From Polyangium sp. 15x6 (GTDB taxonomy: Bacteria > Myxococcota_A > Polyangia > Polyangiales > Polyangiaceae), in contig NZ_JASBQE010000063.1 of NCBI RefSeq assembly GCF_029960785.1, positions 1 through 64,000 on the forward strand: 64,000 nt of DNA. Reading direction: 5' to 3'. Positions 26,307 to 35,522 of this stretch are shown here, piece by piece. The notes beneath the pieces are model-generated. The model had not been told where the DNA came from. It did not search any database and saw only the letters and a list, made by a program, of their open reading frames with translations. Position 1 is the first letter of the stretch, and each line of letters begins with the position of its first letter. The position numbers and the translations under genes were made by a program.

Positions 26307-27979
26307 TACGGCGCGAGCTTCGCCAGGACGAGCTCCGACGCGCCGCCCGCGAGCGGGCCCTGGCCGAAATCGACCGTGCCGGAGACGAGGGCGCCGAGGA
26401 AGATGCGGCCCGCGGCGTCGGTCGCGACCGCCGTGATGGCCTGATCGTCCTTGTCGCCGTAGGCCGTGGCCGAGAGGACGTTGCCCGACGTGTCGTACCG
26501 CGCGAGGAATGCCTCGGACGCGGAAGCGCCTCCCTGCGCGTTCAGCGTGATCCCGCCGAATTTCGCGTCTTTCAAGAATCCGCCGCCGACGACGAAGCGG
26601 CCCCCCGCGCCGATGGCCACGCCGCCGGCGGTGTCGGCCTTCGAGCCGCCCATGATCACGCTTTTCACGTGGTTGCCGCTCGGAGAGAGCTCGAGCAGGA
26701 AGACGTCGAGGTTCTGCGCGGTGAGCGCGCCGCCGCCGAAATCCACGGTGCCCCGAACGATGCCGTTCACGACCGCGTTGCCCGCGGCGTTCACGCGCAC
26801 CGCATAACCGCGCTGCGGATCCATGTCGCCGTACCGCTTCGCGTAGGTGACGGCGCCGCTCGGATCGAGGCGCGCGACGAACAGGTCGAAGCCGCCCGCG
26901 CTCGTGAGCGTGGTGCCGCCGAAGTCCACCTCGCCGCGGAAGTCGCCGGTGAACACGGCATTGCCGCCCGCGTCGACCGCGATCGCGCGGCCGTTTTGCT
27001 CCTCGCCGTCGCCGTAGCGCTGGGCGCGCACGGTGTTGCCGTCGCTGTCGAGCGTGAGCACGAAAGCATCGAAGCTCCCGGCGCTTTCGAGCAAACCCGT
27101 GCCGAAATCGACGCCGCCGGAGAAGCTGCCGGTCACGAGGATCTCGCCCGTCTTCGTGACGGCGACGCCGCGCGCGATCTGGTCCTCGCTGTTGCCGAAG
27201 CGCCGGCTCCACATGTGATCGCCGTCTTCGCCGTCGTACTTGGCGACGAAGACGTCGTAGCCGCCCGCGCTCTGGAGCGAGTTGCCGCCGCCGACGCTCA
27301 TCTGCCCGAGGAATTCGCCGATGACGATGACGTTGCCTTGCGCGTCCTCGGCCACGCTCCACGCGGCCTGATCCTCGGCGCCGCCGAGCCTGCGGCTCCA
27401 GAGGTGCTCGCCCGAGGCGCCGTCGAGCTTGGCGACGAACGCGTCGTAGCCGCCCGAGCTCGTGAACGTGTTCCCGCCGAAGCTCAGGCTGCCGGGAAAA
27501 CGACCCACGAGGATCGGGTGGCCGCCGGCGCCGGCGATGAGGCCGAGAGACTCGCCCGCGCCGAAGCGCCGGCTCCAGAGGTTGTCACTCCCGCACGTTG
27601 GCGTGGAGCCATCGCAGTCCTCGTCTTCCGTGGTGGCGCAGTCCTCCTGCGAGGGGAGGACCTCGCCGTCGCAGGGTCCGAAGCCCGTGCCCTCGGCGTT
27701 GCACGTGCGGGTGCCGCCCTGGCAAACCCCGATGCCCTCCGTGCCCGAGGGGCCGCCATAACAAGGCTCGGTCGCGCCCGGAACGCACGACGTCGCGCCG
27801 CCGCTGCCGTCGCTGCTCCCGCTCCCGCCTTCGCCGCCGCCCGCGGTCGCGCCCCCGACGCCGCCGCCAGTGCCGCCAGCGCCCTTCGTGGTCTCGGTCG
27901 TCGATTCTTCCTCCCCGCAGCCATACGCCGCGAACACGCCGATGAGGAGCGAGATGGCTGCAAGACGAGACGGTTTCAT
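26306..27979 (-). CDS. Lipoprotein with SBBP-like beta-propeller repeats
   Basis: 557 aa. The signal peptide has its lipobox cysteine in AAYGC (about residue 21), then a Gly/Ser-rich linker and a Cys-rich segment (CVPGATEPCYGGPSG, CQGGTRTCNAEG). From about residue 130, some seven or eight repeats of about 50 aa follow, of the form SAGGYDVFVAKYD...WSRRFGNSEDQ, alternating with VDFGG strands. This resembles SBBP beta-propeller repeats of myxobacterial surface proteins. It should be outer-membrane anchored; ligand unknown. It is divergent from the next region, and its stop touches the fifth hairpin downstream. Confidence 0.88.
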   Translation of the reverse strand: MKPSRLAAISLLIGVFAAYGCGEEESTTETTKGAGGTGGGVGGATAGGGEGGSGSSDGSGGATSCVPGATEPCYGGPSGTEGIGVCQGGTRTCNAEGTGFGPCDGEVLPSQEDCATTEDEDCDGSTPTCGSDNLWSRRFGAGESLGLIAGAGGHPILVGRFPGSLSFGGNTFTSSGGYDAFVAKLDGASGEHLWSRRLGGAEDQAAWSVAEDAQGNVIVIGEFLGQMSVGGGNSLQSAGGYDVFVAKYDGEDGDHMWSRRFGNSEDQIARGVAVTKTGEILVTGSFSGGVDFGTGLLESAGSFDAFVLTLDSDGNTVRAQRYGDGEEQNGRAIAVDAGGNAVFTGDFRGEVDFGGTTLTSAGGFDLFVARLDPSGAVTYAKRYGDMDPQRGYAVRVNAAGNAVVNGIVRGTVDFGGGALTAQNLDVFLLELSPSGNHVKSVIMGGSKADTAGGVAIGAGGRFVVGGGFLKDAKFGGITLNAQGGASASEAFLARYDTSGNVLSATAYGDKDDQAITAVATDAAGRIFLGALVSGTVDFGQGPLAGGASELVLAKLAP

Positions 27980-28376
27980 AGTGGGTCAGAATAAGACGAA
28001 TGCGCCAGGTAGCGATATCGCAAACGATGAGGATCCGAAGGAGAGCAATAAACCGTCTTGCGCTGCCGTTGCGTGGTGTGCAGGCCGGTCAAAATGGTGA
28101 CGCGGGCCGCGCATTGGTCTCGTCGCGAGGCGTCGCGCCAGGGCGCTGCCCCGGGCCCCGCGGGGGCTGTCCGCCCCTCGACCCGGACCAGGGCAAGCCC
28201 TGGACCATTTGGGGAAGAACTGCGCGATGCGCAGTTCTTCCCACAGGCCGGTGGCAAGACCAGGAACGTGCGTTGCACGCTGGCGGATTCGAGCTCGTCC
28301 TACGTGTAAACATCAAAGCGCCATTCGTCCCACGGGACGCCCGTGAGCGGGCATGCGCTTCGCTCGAACCGAGCCC
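27980..28376. other. Non-coding stretch upstream of the 43-bp array
   Basis: About 400 bp between the divergent propeller lipoprotein and the minisatellite. It holds dispersed repeat copy C. Open frames that cross it are low-complexity and carry no family features. Confidence 0.6.
28142..28264 (+). repeat. Dispersed palindromic repeat, copy C
   Basis: About 123 bp closely matching 20239-20360 in the same orientation. The core hairpin here has a 14-bp perfect stem (28212-28225/28229-28242, loop GAT). Unlike copies A and B, it lies upstream of genes rather than between convergent ends. Confidence 0.85.
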
Positions 28377-28740
28377 GGAACGTTCCCCTCGACCTTCTCC
28401 CAGGAGGAGGAAGCTCCCCGGGGGGGTTTCCCTCAACCTTGGCCTCGAGGGAGGAAGCATCCAGGAACGTTCCCCCCGTTCTCCTCCCCAGGGGAGGAAG
28501 CAGCGGGGAACGTTTCCCCCGTTCTCCTCCCCGGGGGAGGAAGCAGCCCGGAACGTTCCCCCCGTTCTCCTCCCCAGGGGAGGAAGCAGCGGGGAACGTT
28601 TCCCCCGTTCTCCTCCCCAGGGGAGGAAGCAGCCAGGAACGTTCCCCTCGCTCTCCTCCCCAGGGGAGGAAGGAATTGGGAACGTTCCCCCCGCTCTCCT
28701 CCCGTGGAGAGGAAAGAATGAGGAACGGTCCGACCGTCCA
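28377..28740. repeat. 43-bp minisatellite, about eight units
   Basis: Unit starts at GGAACG are 28464, 28507, 28550, 28593, 28636, 28679 and 28722, exactly 43 bp apart. A degenerate stretch from 28377 holds about two further units. Each unit contains a GGAACGTTCC-like palindrome and a CCTCCCC-A-GGGGAGG hairpin. The period is not a multiple of three, so the array is not built for coding. There are no unique spacers. Confidence 0.95.
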
Positions 28741-28794
28741 CACCTCAAACGTTCGTGTTGTCTATCACGGAACACCCTGTTAGGTTGCCGACTC

Positions 28795-29577
28795 ATGGCC
28801 AAGCTCGACCAGATTCCGCGTGCCGAGAAGCGCGACATTGCCAAGAAGATCAAGGACAACCTGAGCGCGCGCGCCGCGAAAGGCCCCTCGGAGCCCGCGC
28901 TGGATGCGTATGTCGCCGAGTGCACGGACATCGTCGACGCGCTCGACGCGCACGTCACGGGGACCGTGCTCGCGCAGGCGGAGCGCACCGCACGGCTCGC
29001 GCAGCTCGCGGCCGCGGATGACGCGGTCGATACCTGGTATCGCCACCTGGAGAACTACATCGGGGTCGAATCGCGGCGCCGCGTGAGCCCGTACGCCCTC
29101 AATGCCGCCGCCGTGTACCAGGCCGCGTTCCCGGATGGCCTGGCGCACGTCGATGACCCCATCGCGGATGAAAACCGCATCTGTCGAGACGCGTTGCTCG
29201 CGATCCGCGCGCCCGAGCACGCCGCGACCCTGGCGGCCATCGAATTGCCAATGATATGGCTGGAGCGTTGGGAGACGGCCCTCGACAAGAGTGATGCCCT
29301 GCTGGCCGAGGTGGAGAAGGCTCGCACGGACAAGCGCGCACACGTCGGCGCGGGCCAAGACGCGGAGACGGAGTGGGTGGAGCTGATGGTGCGGCTCAGG
29401 CGGTACGTGTCGAGCCGGGCCAAGCGATCCGATACGGCGAGGATCCAGGAGGGCAAGGCGCTGCTCGCGCCGCTGCTCGATGCCATGGCGAGGCTGCGCG
29501 CCGAGGCCGCCGCGCGCGCGACGCGGAAAGAGAATGGGAAGCAGGAGACGCCCCCAGCGGAGGGAACGCAGGGCTGA
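28795..29577 (+). CDS. Helical protein of unknown function
   Basis: 260 aa, predicted almost all helical and charged, starting MAKLDQIPRAEKRDIAKKIKD. No signal peptide or membrane segment. The C-terminus is Lys/Glu-rich and disordered. ATG 28795 is chosen because the frame upstream crosses the 43-bp array. A 90-bp piece of this gene (about residues 23-52) recurs near 34.8 kb, showing past duplication or recombination. The family is not recognised; it could be a structural or DNA-associated protein. Confidence 0.8.
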   Translation: MAKLDQIPRAEKRDIAKKIKDNLSARAAKGPSEPALDAYVAECTDIVDALDAHVTGTVLAQAERTARLAQLAAADDAVDTWYRHLENYIGVESRRRVSPYALNAAAVYQAAFPDGLAHVDDPIADENRICRDALLAIRAPEHAATLAAIELPMIWLERWETALDKSDALLAEVEKARTDKRAHVGAGQDAETEWVELMVRLRRYVSSRAKRSDTARIQEGKALLAPLLDAMARLRAEAAARATRKENGKQETPPAEGTQG

Positions 29578-29623
29578 GAGCCGCTGCCGCTGCCGCTGCC
29601 GCTTTGCGTTTATCCGTGGGAGC

Positions 29624-30461
29624 TTACGCCTTCATTGGGTGAGACGAGTCCCCGCCAGAAAGGGGCGGCTTCTCGGGGATCTCGGGCGAGCCGGGCCAGG
29701 TGATGCCGACCTTCTGAAGCCTGCGCTGGGAGGCGAGCACGCGCTCCGGCTTGGGCGTGGGGAGAAGGAGCGTCTCGAGCTCGGCGGGCGTGAACTCCGT
29801 GGGGCCTTTCAGCCTCCGATCGACCACCGCGTCCATGAGCGTGGGCGGGGGCGTCTTGCGGGCGGTCGTGGTTCGTCACGATGCACCCGGGGCGTGGACG
29901 ATACGACTCACAAGATAGCGGGAGGAGCCGCCCGTTGTGGAGCAAGCCCCACGCGGCCAGCCGGCGGGCGCCCCCGGCCCGATAGGGATCGTGGACGGCG
30001 AGGAGCGTGCCTCCGACGCGATCGCCGTGAAGCCAGAAGCCCACGCCCGCCCGCCTCTCCCCATGCTCGTCCCCCACGTAGAGCCAACCGACGGCCATCA
30101 CGAACGCGGGCTCGAGCTCGGCGGGGAGCCCTGGCACGGCCCCGCGCACGTCATCCGGGCCGCCGGTTACTGCGTCGAGCGAGAGGCCGAGCTGCTCGAT
30201 CGAACCGCACCCGATCTCGCACGCGAGGCCGACGACGCCTGCCTCGGTCCACGCCACGACCTCGTAGTTTCCTTCGTCGTCGGCGTTGTAGATTGCGCCC
30301 CGCTTCAGGTCGCCCGTCCATTCCGCGCCGTCGGAGGCTGGATACCAAAAGCGGGCGATCTGCTCGACGTAGGTTTCGACGTACGCGCGCAGCGCGGCGC
30401 GGACGATGGCGTCTCGGTCGAAGACGAGGCGTCCGAAGTGGCGGGTAACCCGTTCGAGCAT
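29624..30461 (-). pseudogene. Unknown gene interrupted by a one-base frameshift
   Basis: The frame from ATG 30461 looks protein-like to about residue 200 (for example WLYVGDEHGERRAGVGFWLH). It then turns into low-complexity Arg/His sequence. From 29836 downward another frame carries the natural-looking continuation (MDAVVDRRLKGPTEFTPAEL) to a stop at 29624. Removing one base in the G-run at 29847-29851 joins both into one 278-aa protein. The frameshift may be real or a homopolymer sequencing error. Unrepaired, the first frame runs to 29610. It follows the HNH lipoprotein gene by about 100 bp on the same strand, so it may encode a partner protein. Family not recognised. Confidence 0.7.
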
Positions 30462-30526
30462 CGGTTTCGCCTAGACCTCGTGGGTCGCGACGTCAACGTG
30501 CTCGCCGCCTGCGTCCGCCGGCCGCG

Positions 30527-31500
30527 TCACGGCGTGTACGGCGTAACCTTGTTGAGCTGCATCACCTCTTTTTCCGGCGGGACCTTGTTGAAGAGATTTG
30601 GTTGAGCCTCGCCGAGATGACGGCCGCGTTCTTGTACGCGTTCGTGCCCCACGGACAACCGCGCAGGTCCTTCCTGGGCACCACGTGGTGCACCTGCGCG
30701 CGATCTGGGTCGTTTTGGGGCGTCTCTTTATCAGCCGGATCTTGGAGGACGAGCTTCTCCGTGCACGTCGTCGGCTTGCAGTTCTCATCCTCGCAAGGCC
30801 ACGTGAAGTCCGCGAGATCGGAGTGAATCTCGCCCTTGTGCGCCTTGCGGTTGACCTGGAGGATCCACTCCCTCTGGTTGAGGGGCTCGCCCTTTTCGTT
30901 GACTTGGCCGCTGGAGCAGTAGAAATCTTTTTCTGGCTTGATGGTCGTGACCTCGACCAAGTTGCGATATGGACCGCTCACCTCCGTCGGGACGGTCTTG
31001 ATCTCGATGAGCGACGACTGGAGCGGCGCGGCCTGGTAGTTGATCAGGATCTTGTTCGCGACATCCGAGCCGACCTGCAGCGTGTAGTCACCGTTGCCGA
31101 CGGGCTGGCACTTGTAGTCCTCGGCGTACGGCGCATTTCCCGACACCTGGCCGATCTTCACGGCATCGGCACACGCGGCCTCCCACGTCTCGTAGAAGCA
31201 GTCGAACGTACTGGCCACGGACATGTAGCAAGCGGTGCCGAACGCGGCGATGTACTTGCTCCGCAGCGCGACATTCGTGCTCGGGTTTCCCACGAGCGGG
31301 ATGCGGTAAAGCATGCACGCATCCTCCATGGGCTCCGCACATTCGGTCGACGCGTCGGTCGGTGTGTCGGGTGGAGCAAGGCACGAATCGACAGGCCCCG
31401 GATCGAGAGGCGACCCGCACGCACCCGTCAGACCTGCCCCAGCAATGCCCAACACCAGCACGCCCAGCATTGCCCAGCGGCGCCTCCTCATTGCCTGCAT
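30527..31500 (-). CDS. Lipoprotein with HNH-nuclease-like C-terminal motif (C-terminus frameshifted)
   Basis: Signal peptide (RRRRWAMLGVLVLGIAGAG) with lipobox cysteine in LTGAC, then a Cys-containing body and a C-terminal segment VHHVVPRKDLRGCPWG followed by TNAYKNAAVISARLNQ. The His-His and Asn-rich pattern resembles the HNH/AHH nuclease superfamily. As sequenced, the frame stops at 30562 with a basic tail (STRSRRKKR). Adding one A to the AAA run next to LNQ restores a continuation ending NKVTPYTP and a stop at 30527. The coordinates give the repaired extent. ATG 31500 is preferred over a TTG at 31536. Exported nuclease or effector activity is an inference. Confidence 0.7.
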
Positions 31501-31986
31501 GGCGCACCGAATCGCACGTTGACCGGCTGGCGGCAAGGCAGCGAACCAGGGGGCTCACGATGCGCCCGGGAACCGAGCGTCCCATGACGGTGACCGGGGC
31601 GGCGGGATCCGGCGGGACCGCGGGAGCGGTACACAATCAGGCTTCACTTGCCGCCTCCGATTCCGCTTCCGCTTCCGAATTGCTGCGGCGGCTGCGGCCG
31701 GTCATCGAGAAAATCGGCGGGAAGGATGCCCGCTCACGCCCGCGGGGGCCGGGTGAATCACTTGCACCCGAGGTCGTCCAAGGGCGCAGGTTGCGTGCTT
31801 TTTCTCTTTCACACGGCGCTGTTGCGCTCTTGAAGCTCTTGCTGTCCGGTGTTCAAGCATGCAGTGACGCGCCCTTACCCCCGAGCCCCCTTCCTTCGCG
31901 CTGACCCTTCATCGTAAAAGCACGGCTCACGGAATGCCGCTCCGGCAACGACCTGCACGGCCCCCTTTCCTTTCCAGGAGTTTCAC
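31501..31986 (+). other. Intergenic region between divergent lipoprotein genes
   Basis: About 490 bp with no convincing gene. It must contain the promoters of the HNH lipoprotein (minus) and the FG-GAP lipoprotein (plus). A ribosome site CAGGAG lies about 8 bp before ATG 31987. No repeat shared with other parts of the window was noticed. Confidence 0.5.
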
Positions 31987-34602
31987 ATGCGTTCCCTCTT
32001 CATGCGCCGCACCACGTCGGGCTTCATGGTCACGGCACTTTTCCTCGGGCTCCTCGCGGGGCCCTTCGGCTGCGAGGCCGAAGAGCCCGGCGCGGCGAGC
32101 GGAGGCTCCACCGCAGACTCCTCCAGCTCGTCCACGAGCGGCAGTGGCGGCGCCGGCGGCCTGATGACGAGCTCGTCCTCGACGGGCGGAACCGGCGGCA
32201 GCGGCGGCATGGGCGGCAGCGGCGGCATGGGCGGCAGCGGCGGCATGGGCGGCAGCGGCGGCGAGGGCGGCAGCGGCGGCGCTGCCTGTGTCCCCGTCGA
32301 CGACAACGACCCCTGCACCGACGACGTCTGCGAAAACAACGAGCCTGTCCACCTCCCCGCTTCCGGCGCTGCCTGCAATGACGGGGACACGTGCACCCAA
32401 GCCGACACCTGCCAGGCCGGCGCGTGCATGGGCAAACCACTCTGCAATGGGGGCGCTACCTGCATGGCCGGCACCTGCGTCCCGGCCGCGTGCATGGGTT
32501 CGCTCGGGCTCCCTGGGCCTCCGCAGTCGCGGACGGTGAGCGATGCGACCTCCGTGGCCTCGGCGGACATCAACGGCGACGGCAAGCTCGATCTCGCGCT
32601 CACGGACGGCGTGGCCAGCCTCAAGCTCTACTTCAACCAAGGCAGCGGAACCTTCCCTTATCCGCTGTCGCTCACCGTTGGCTCGTTTCCCCACTCGGTC
32701 GCAATCGGTGACCTCACCGGCGACGGCAAACCCGACTTCGTCGTCGCGAGCTCCAACAGCCCCAACTTGGGCGTCATCGTGCAGGATGATGATTACTCGG
32801 GCGGCTACGCCCCCATGGTCAACGTCCCCGTGGGCACGGGCCCCCGGTCCGTGGCGCTTTCGGATCTGAACGGCGACGGGAAGCTCGACGCGGTCGTCGC
32901 GAACACCACCAGCAACAACATCAGCGTGCTGCTCGGCAAGGGCAATGGCTCTTTCGACCCCGCGGTCAATTACCCCGCCGGCACGGGCCCGCGAGCCGTC
33001 GTGGTCAAAGATTTGAACGACGATGGCGTGCTCGACCTGGCCGTCGCAAACTGGCTCGGCAACCAGGCGCACGTGCTCCTCGGCCAGGGAGGCGGCACCT
33101 TCGCCGCGCCGGTCCCGTACACGGTGGGCACGGATCCCCGCTCGATCGCCGCGGCGGACATCAACAACGACGGCAAACCCGACCTCGCCGTCGTCAACAA
33201 CGGCAGCGACAACGTGAGCGTGCTCTTGAACCAGGGCAATGGCACGTTCGCCGCCGCCGTCCACCAGCCCGTGGGCAACGAACCCACGGGGATCCAGGCG
33301 ACGGACCTCGACGGCGACGGCCTCATCGACCTCGCGGTCACCAATAACATCGGGTACAGCGGCGCCGCCGACGTGACGCTGCTCTTCAACAAATACGATG
33401 GCAACCAGCTACTCTTCGCCACCAAACAACACCCGGCGAGCGAGGGCGCCCAGGCGCTCGTCTCGACGGACCTCAATGGCGACGGCAAGCCCGATCTGGC
33501 CATCGCGGGCTCAACGACCAACCCGAACAGCCCGGACGACCTGACCGTGCTGCTCAACCAGGGCCAGGGCGCCTTCGGCCCGGTGGTCTACCCGACGGAG
33601 TATCAGCCGCAGCCGCTCACGGCGGCGGACGTGGACAGCGACGGCAAGCTCGACCTCGCCATCGTGAACTTCGGCAAGCAGAACGTCAGCCCCGGGCAAT
33701 TGGCCGTATTCCGCAACCTGGGTGATGGCACCTTCGGAAGCCCGGATGTCTACAGCGCCTCTCTGGGCTCCACGGGGGTCACGGCGGGCGAGCTGAACGG
33801 CGACGGCAAACCCGATGTCGTGATCTCGAACATCGTCGGCAGCGTGAGCGTACGCCTCAACCAGGGCAATGGTACGTTCGGCCTCCCGGTCGAATACCCG
33901 GTGGGCGCCGACGCCTACGCGCCCGCGGTGGCGGACCTGAATGGGGACGGGAAAAACGACCTCGCCGTCGCCGATGCCGGTAGCGACAAGGTGGCCGTGC
34001 TGTTCAACCAGGGCAATGGCACCTTCGGTGCGGCGGTCCCGTATGCCACGGGCGGCTCGCCTCGGTGGGTGATCGCGGCGGACCTGAATGGTGACGGCAA
34101 ACCGGACCTCGCCACGGCGAATTGGGATGGCGACAGCGTGAGCGTGCTCTTCAACCAGGGCGACGGCACCTTCGCCGCCAAGGTCGATTATCCTGGCATC
34201 CCGGCCGCCGTGTCCGTCGAGGCGGCGGACTTCAACGGCGACGGCAAGCTGGACCTCGCGGCGACGGGGTTTTCCGCGATCCGCGTCTATGTCTTCCTGA
34301 ACCAGGGCGACGGCACCTTCGCCGCGCCGGTGGATTATCTCGTGGGCCCGAGCCCGTGGTCGATCGCGATCGCGGACCTGAACGTCGATGGCAAGCTCGA
34401 CCTCGCGGTGGCCAACAGCGACAACGCGACGGTCAGCGCGCTGCTCGGCAACGGCGACGGTACGTTCGGCGAGCAGGCGAGATACCCCGTGGGCCCGAAT
34501 CCGAGGGCGGTCATCGCGGCGGACTTCTCTGGCGACGGCCGGCCCGACCTCGCGTTCGAGGCCACGAACCTGGTGGTCCTCACGAACGTCTGCTTGCCCT
34601 GA
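31987..34602 (+). CDS. FG-GAP/VCBS-repeat beta-propeller lipoprotein
   Basis: 871 aa. The signal peptide ends in the lipobox GPFGC (about residue 20). A Ser/Gly linker follows with a perfect GGSGGM-type repeat (18-bp DNA units near 32205-32260), then a Cys-rich module with about 14 cysteines (residues 98-175). From about residue 190 there are roughly a dozen FG-GAP/VCBS repeats of the form ADLNGDGKPDLAVVN, each with an Asp-rich calcium loop, probably forming two seven-bladed propellers. Expected at the cell surface, possibly in adhesion or carbohydrate binding; ligand unknown. Confidence 0.92.
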   Translation: MRSLFMRRTTSGFMVTALFLGLLAGPFGCEAEEPGAASGGSTADSSSSSTSGSGGAGGLMTSSSSTGGTGGSGGMGGSGGMGGSGGMGGSGGEGGSGGAACVPVDDNDPCTDDVCENNEPVHLPASGAACNDGDTCTQADTCQAGACMGKPLCNGGATCMAGTCVPAACMGSLGLPGPPQSRTVSDATSVASADINGDGKLDLALTDGVASLKLYFNQGSGTFPYPLSLTVGSFPHSVAIGDLTGDGKPDFVVASSNSPNLGVIVQDDDYSGGYAPMVNVPVGTGPRSVALSDLNGDGKLDAVVANTTSNNISVLLGKGNGSFDPAVNYPAGTGPRAVVVKDLNDDGVLDLAVANWLGNQAHVLLGQGGGTFAAPVPYTVGTDPRSIAAADINNDGKPDLAVVNNGSDNVSVLLNQGNGTFAAAVHQPVGNEPTGIQATDLDGDGLIDLAVTNNIGYSGAADVTLLFNKYDGNQLLFATKQHPASEGAQALVSTDLNGDGKPDLAIAGSTTNPNSPDDLTVLLNQGQGAFGPVVYPTEYQPQPLTAADVDSDGKLDLAIVNFGKQNVSPGQLAVFRNLGDGTFGSPDVYSASLGSTGVTAGELNGDGKPDVVISNIVGSVSVRLNQGNGTFGLPVEYPVGADAYAPAVADLNGDGKNDLAVADAGSDKVAVLFNQGNGTFGAAVPYATGGSPRWVIAADLNGDGKPDLATANWDGDSVSVLFNQGDGTFAAKVDYPGIPAAVSVEAADFNGDGKLDLAATGFSAIRVYVFLNQGDGTFAAPVDYLVGPSPWSIAIADLNVDGKLDLAVANSDNATVSALLGNGDGTFGEQARYPVGPNPRAVIAADFSGDGRPDLAFEATNLVVLTNVCLP

Positions 34603-34942
34603 AACCGAGGTTTTTCTACCCCGAACCCGGGGTAACGCCGCCGGCCTGGACGTGAGCCGACGGCGGCGCCCCGCGTCGGTCCCTTCGCTTCAGGCCGCCT
34701 TCACGAACTTCTGCGGCCGCGATGTCCCGGCCAGCGTGCTCGAGGTGCGCCTTGGCGCGCTCGATCGAGCCGCTCTCGCTGAGCGCGCGCGCCGCGAAAG
34801 GCCCTCCGGAGCCCGCGCTGGATGCGTATGTCGCCGAGTGCACGGACATCGTCGACGACCTCGACGCGGCTCGCAGGCGTATCGCAGTCTGAGAGGCGTG
34901 GCGCTCGGCGAGCGAGCGTCAGCATCTCGGTCCACGCGACGA
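34603..34942. other. Gene-free stretch with a captured gene fragment
   Basis: About 340 bp between the FG-GAP gene and the convergent membrane protein gene. It contains the 90-bp duplicate of the 28.8-kb gene, listed separately. No other protein-like frame is seen. Confidence 0.6.
34779..34868 (+). pseudogene. 90-bp fragment duplicated from the helical-protein gene at 28.8 kb
   Basis: Matches 28861-28950 with only a few mismatches and reads LSARAAKGPPEPALDAYVAE then CTDIVDDLDA in frame. It has neither a start nor a stop of its own. The copy and the source are on the same strand, 5.9 kb apart. Confidence 0.85.
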
Positions 34943-35356
34943 CTATTCGACCTTCTCCACCACGAACCGCATTACGCCCGGCGCCCCGCGCTCCTGCACT
35001 TCCCGTCCGGTCACCTTCGCGGTCGTGCGGCCGCCCAGATCGAGCTTCCGGGGATCGAAATAGACCGCTCGCGAGCCCGAAGGGTCCGTCAGCTCCACTT
35101 CGTCGAGCTCGACGGAGCCGAGCTGCTTGGCGTTGAGGGCCTTGTTCACCTCGTCGATCGCCTTCACGCTTCCGGTCACGATGCAGATGTTGTCGTTGTG
35201 GAAGGTCTCCTTCACCGTGCACGGCTTCGTCGACGGGCGCATGAGCCATACCACGACCCCCGCGATGGCGAGCATCACCGCGAGGGTCGCGTACTGAACC
35301 GGCTTCGGGAGCGGCTTCACGGCGGGCGGCGTACCTTCGGGTGGGGGCGTCGGCAT
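34943..35356 (-). CDS. Single-pass membrane protein of unknown function
   Basis: 137 aa. A Pro-rich N-terminus, one membrane segment (YATLAVMLAIAGVVVWLM, about residues 22-39), then an exported domain of about 95 residues with two cysteines (TKPCTVKETF, DNICIVTG). The domain looks OB-fold-like in its strand pattern (GRTTAKVTGREVQERG), but this is weak. No co-directional neighbour is close. Confidence 0.8.
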   Translation of the reverse strand: MPTPPPEGTPPAVKPLPKPVQYATLAVMLAIAGVVVWLMRPSTKPCTVKETFHNDNICIVTGSVKAIDEVNKALNAKQLGSVELDEVELTDPSGSRAVYFDPRKLDLGGRTTAKVTGREVQERGAPGVMRFVVEKVE

Positions 35357-35433
35357 CGGTCAGGTCTAGATCCGAATATCCTGAAGTACCAGCTCGATGC
35401 AGATCCCGCGGGTTACGCCGGGTCAGGGGTGAC

Positions 35434-35513
35434 GGAGGCGGAGGCGGAGGCGGAGGCGGAGGCGGAGGCGGAGGCGCGTGCGCGTGCGCGTGTGCTTGCG
35501 CGTGCGCTTGCGC
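35434..35513 (+). repeat. Composite simple repeat: seven GGAGGC units plus a GCGTGC-rich tract
   Basis: GGAGGC repeats at 35434-35475 run directly into an alternating GCGTGC/GTGTGC tract to 35513. The same composite occurs in reverse orientation at 36642-36753. The alternating purine-pyrimidine tract could adopt Z-DNA. Confidence 0.9.
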
Positions 35514-35522
35514 AAACGGAAG

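Noticed and set aside
28377-28740. CRISPR array
   Set aside because: Units are contiguous at 43 bp with no unique spacers, and no cas gene is in the window. It is a minisatellite.
28000-28794. N-terminal extension of the 28.8-kb gene through the repeat array
   Set aside because: The upstream frame translates non-triplet repeats and intergenic palindromes; ATG 28795 gives a clean protein start.
31362-31904. 180-residue plus-strand open frame
   Set aside because: Overlaps the antisense start of the HNH lipoprotein and has no signal peptide, ribosome site or motif.
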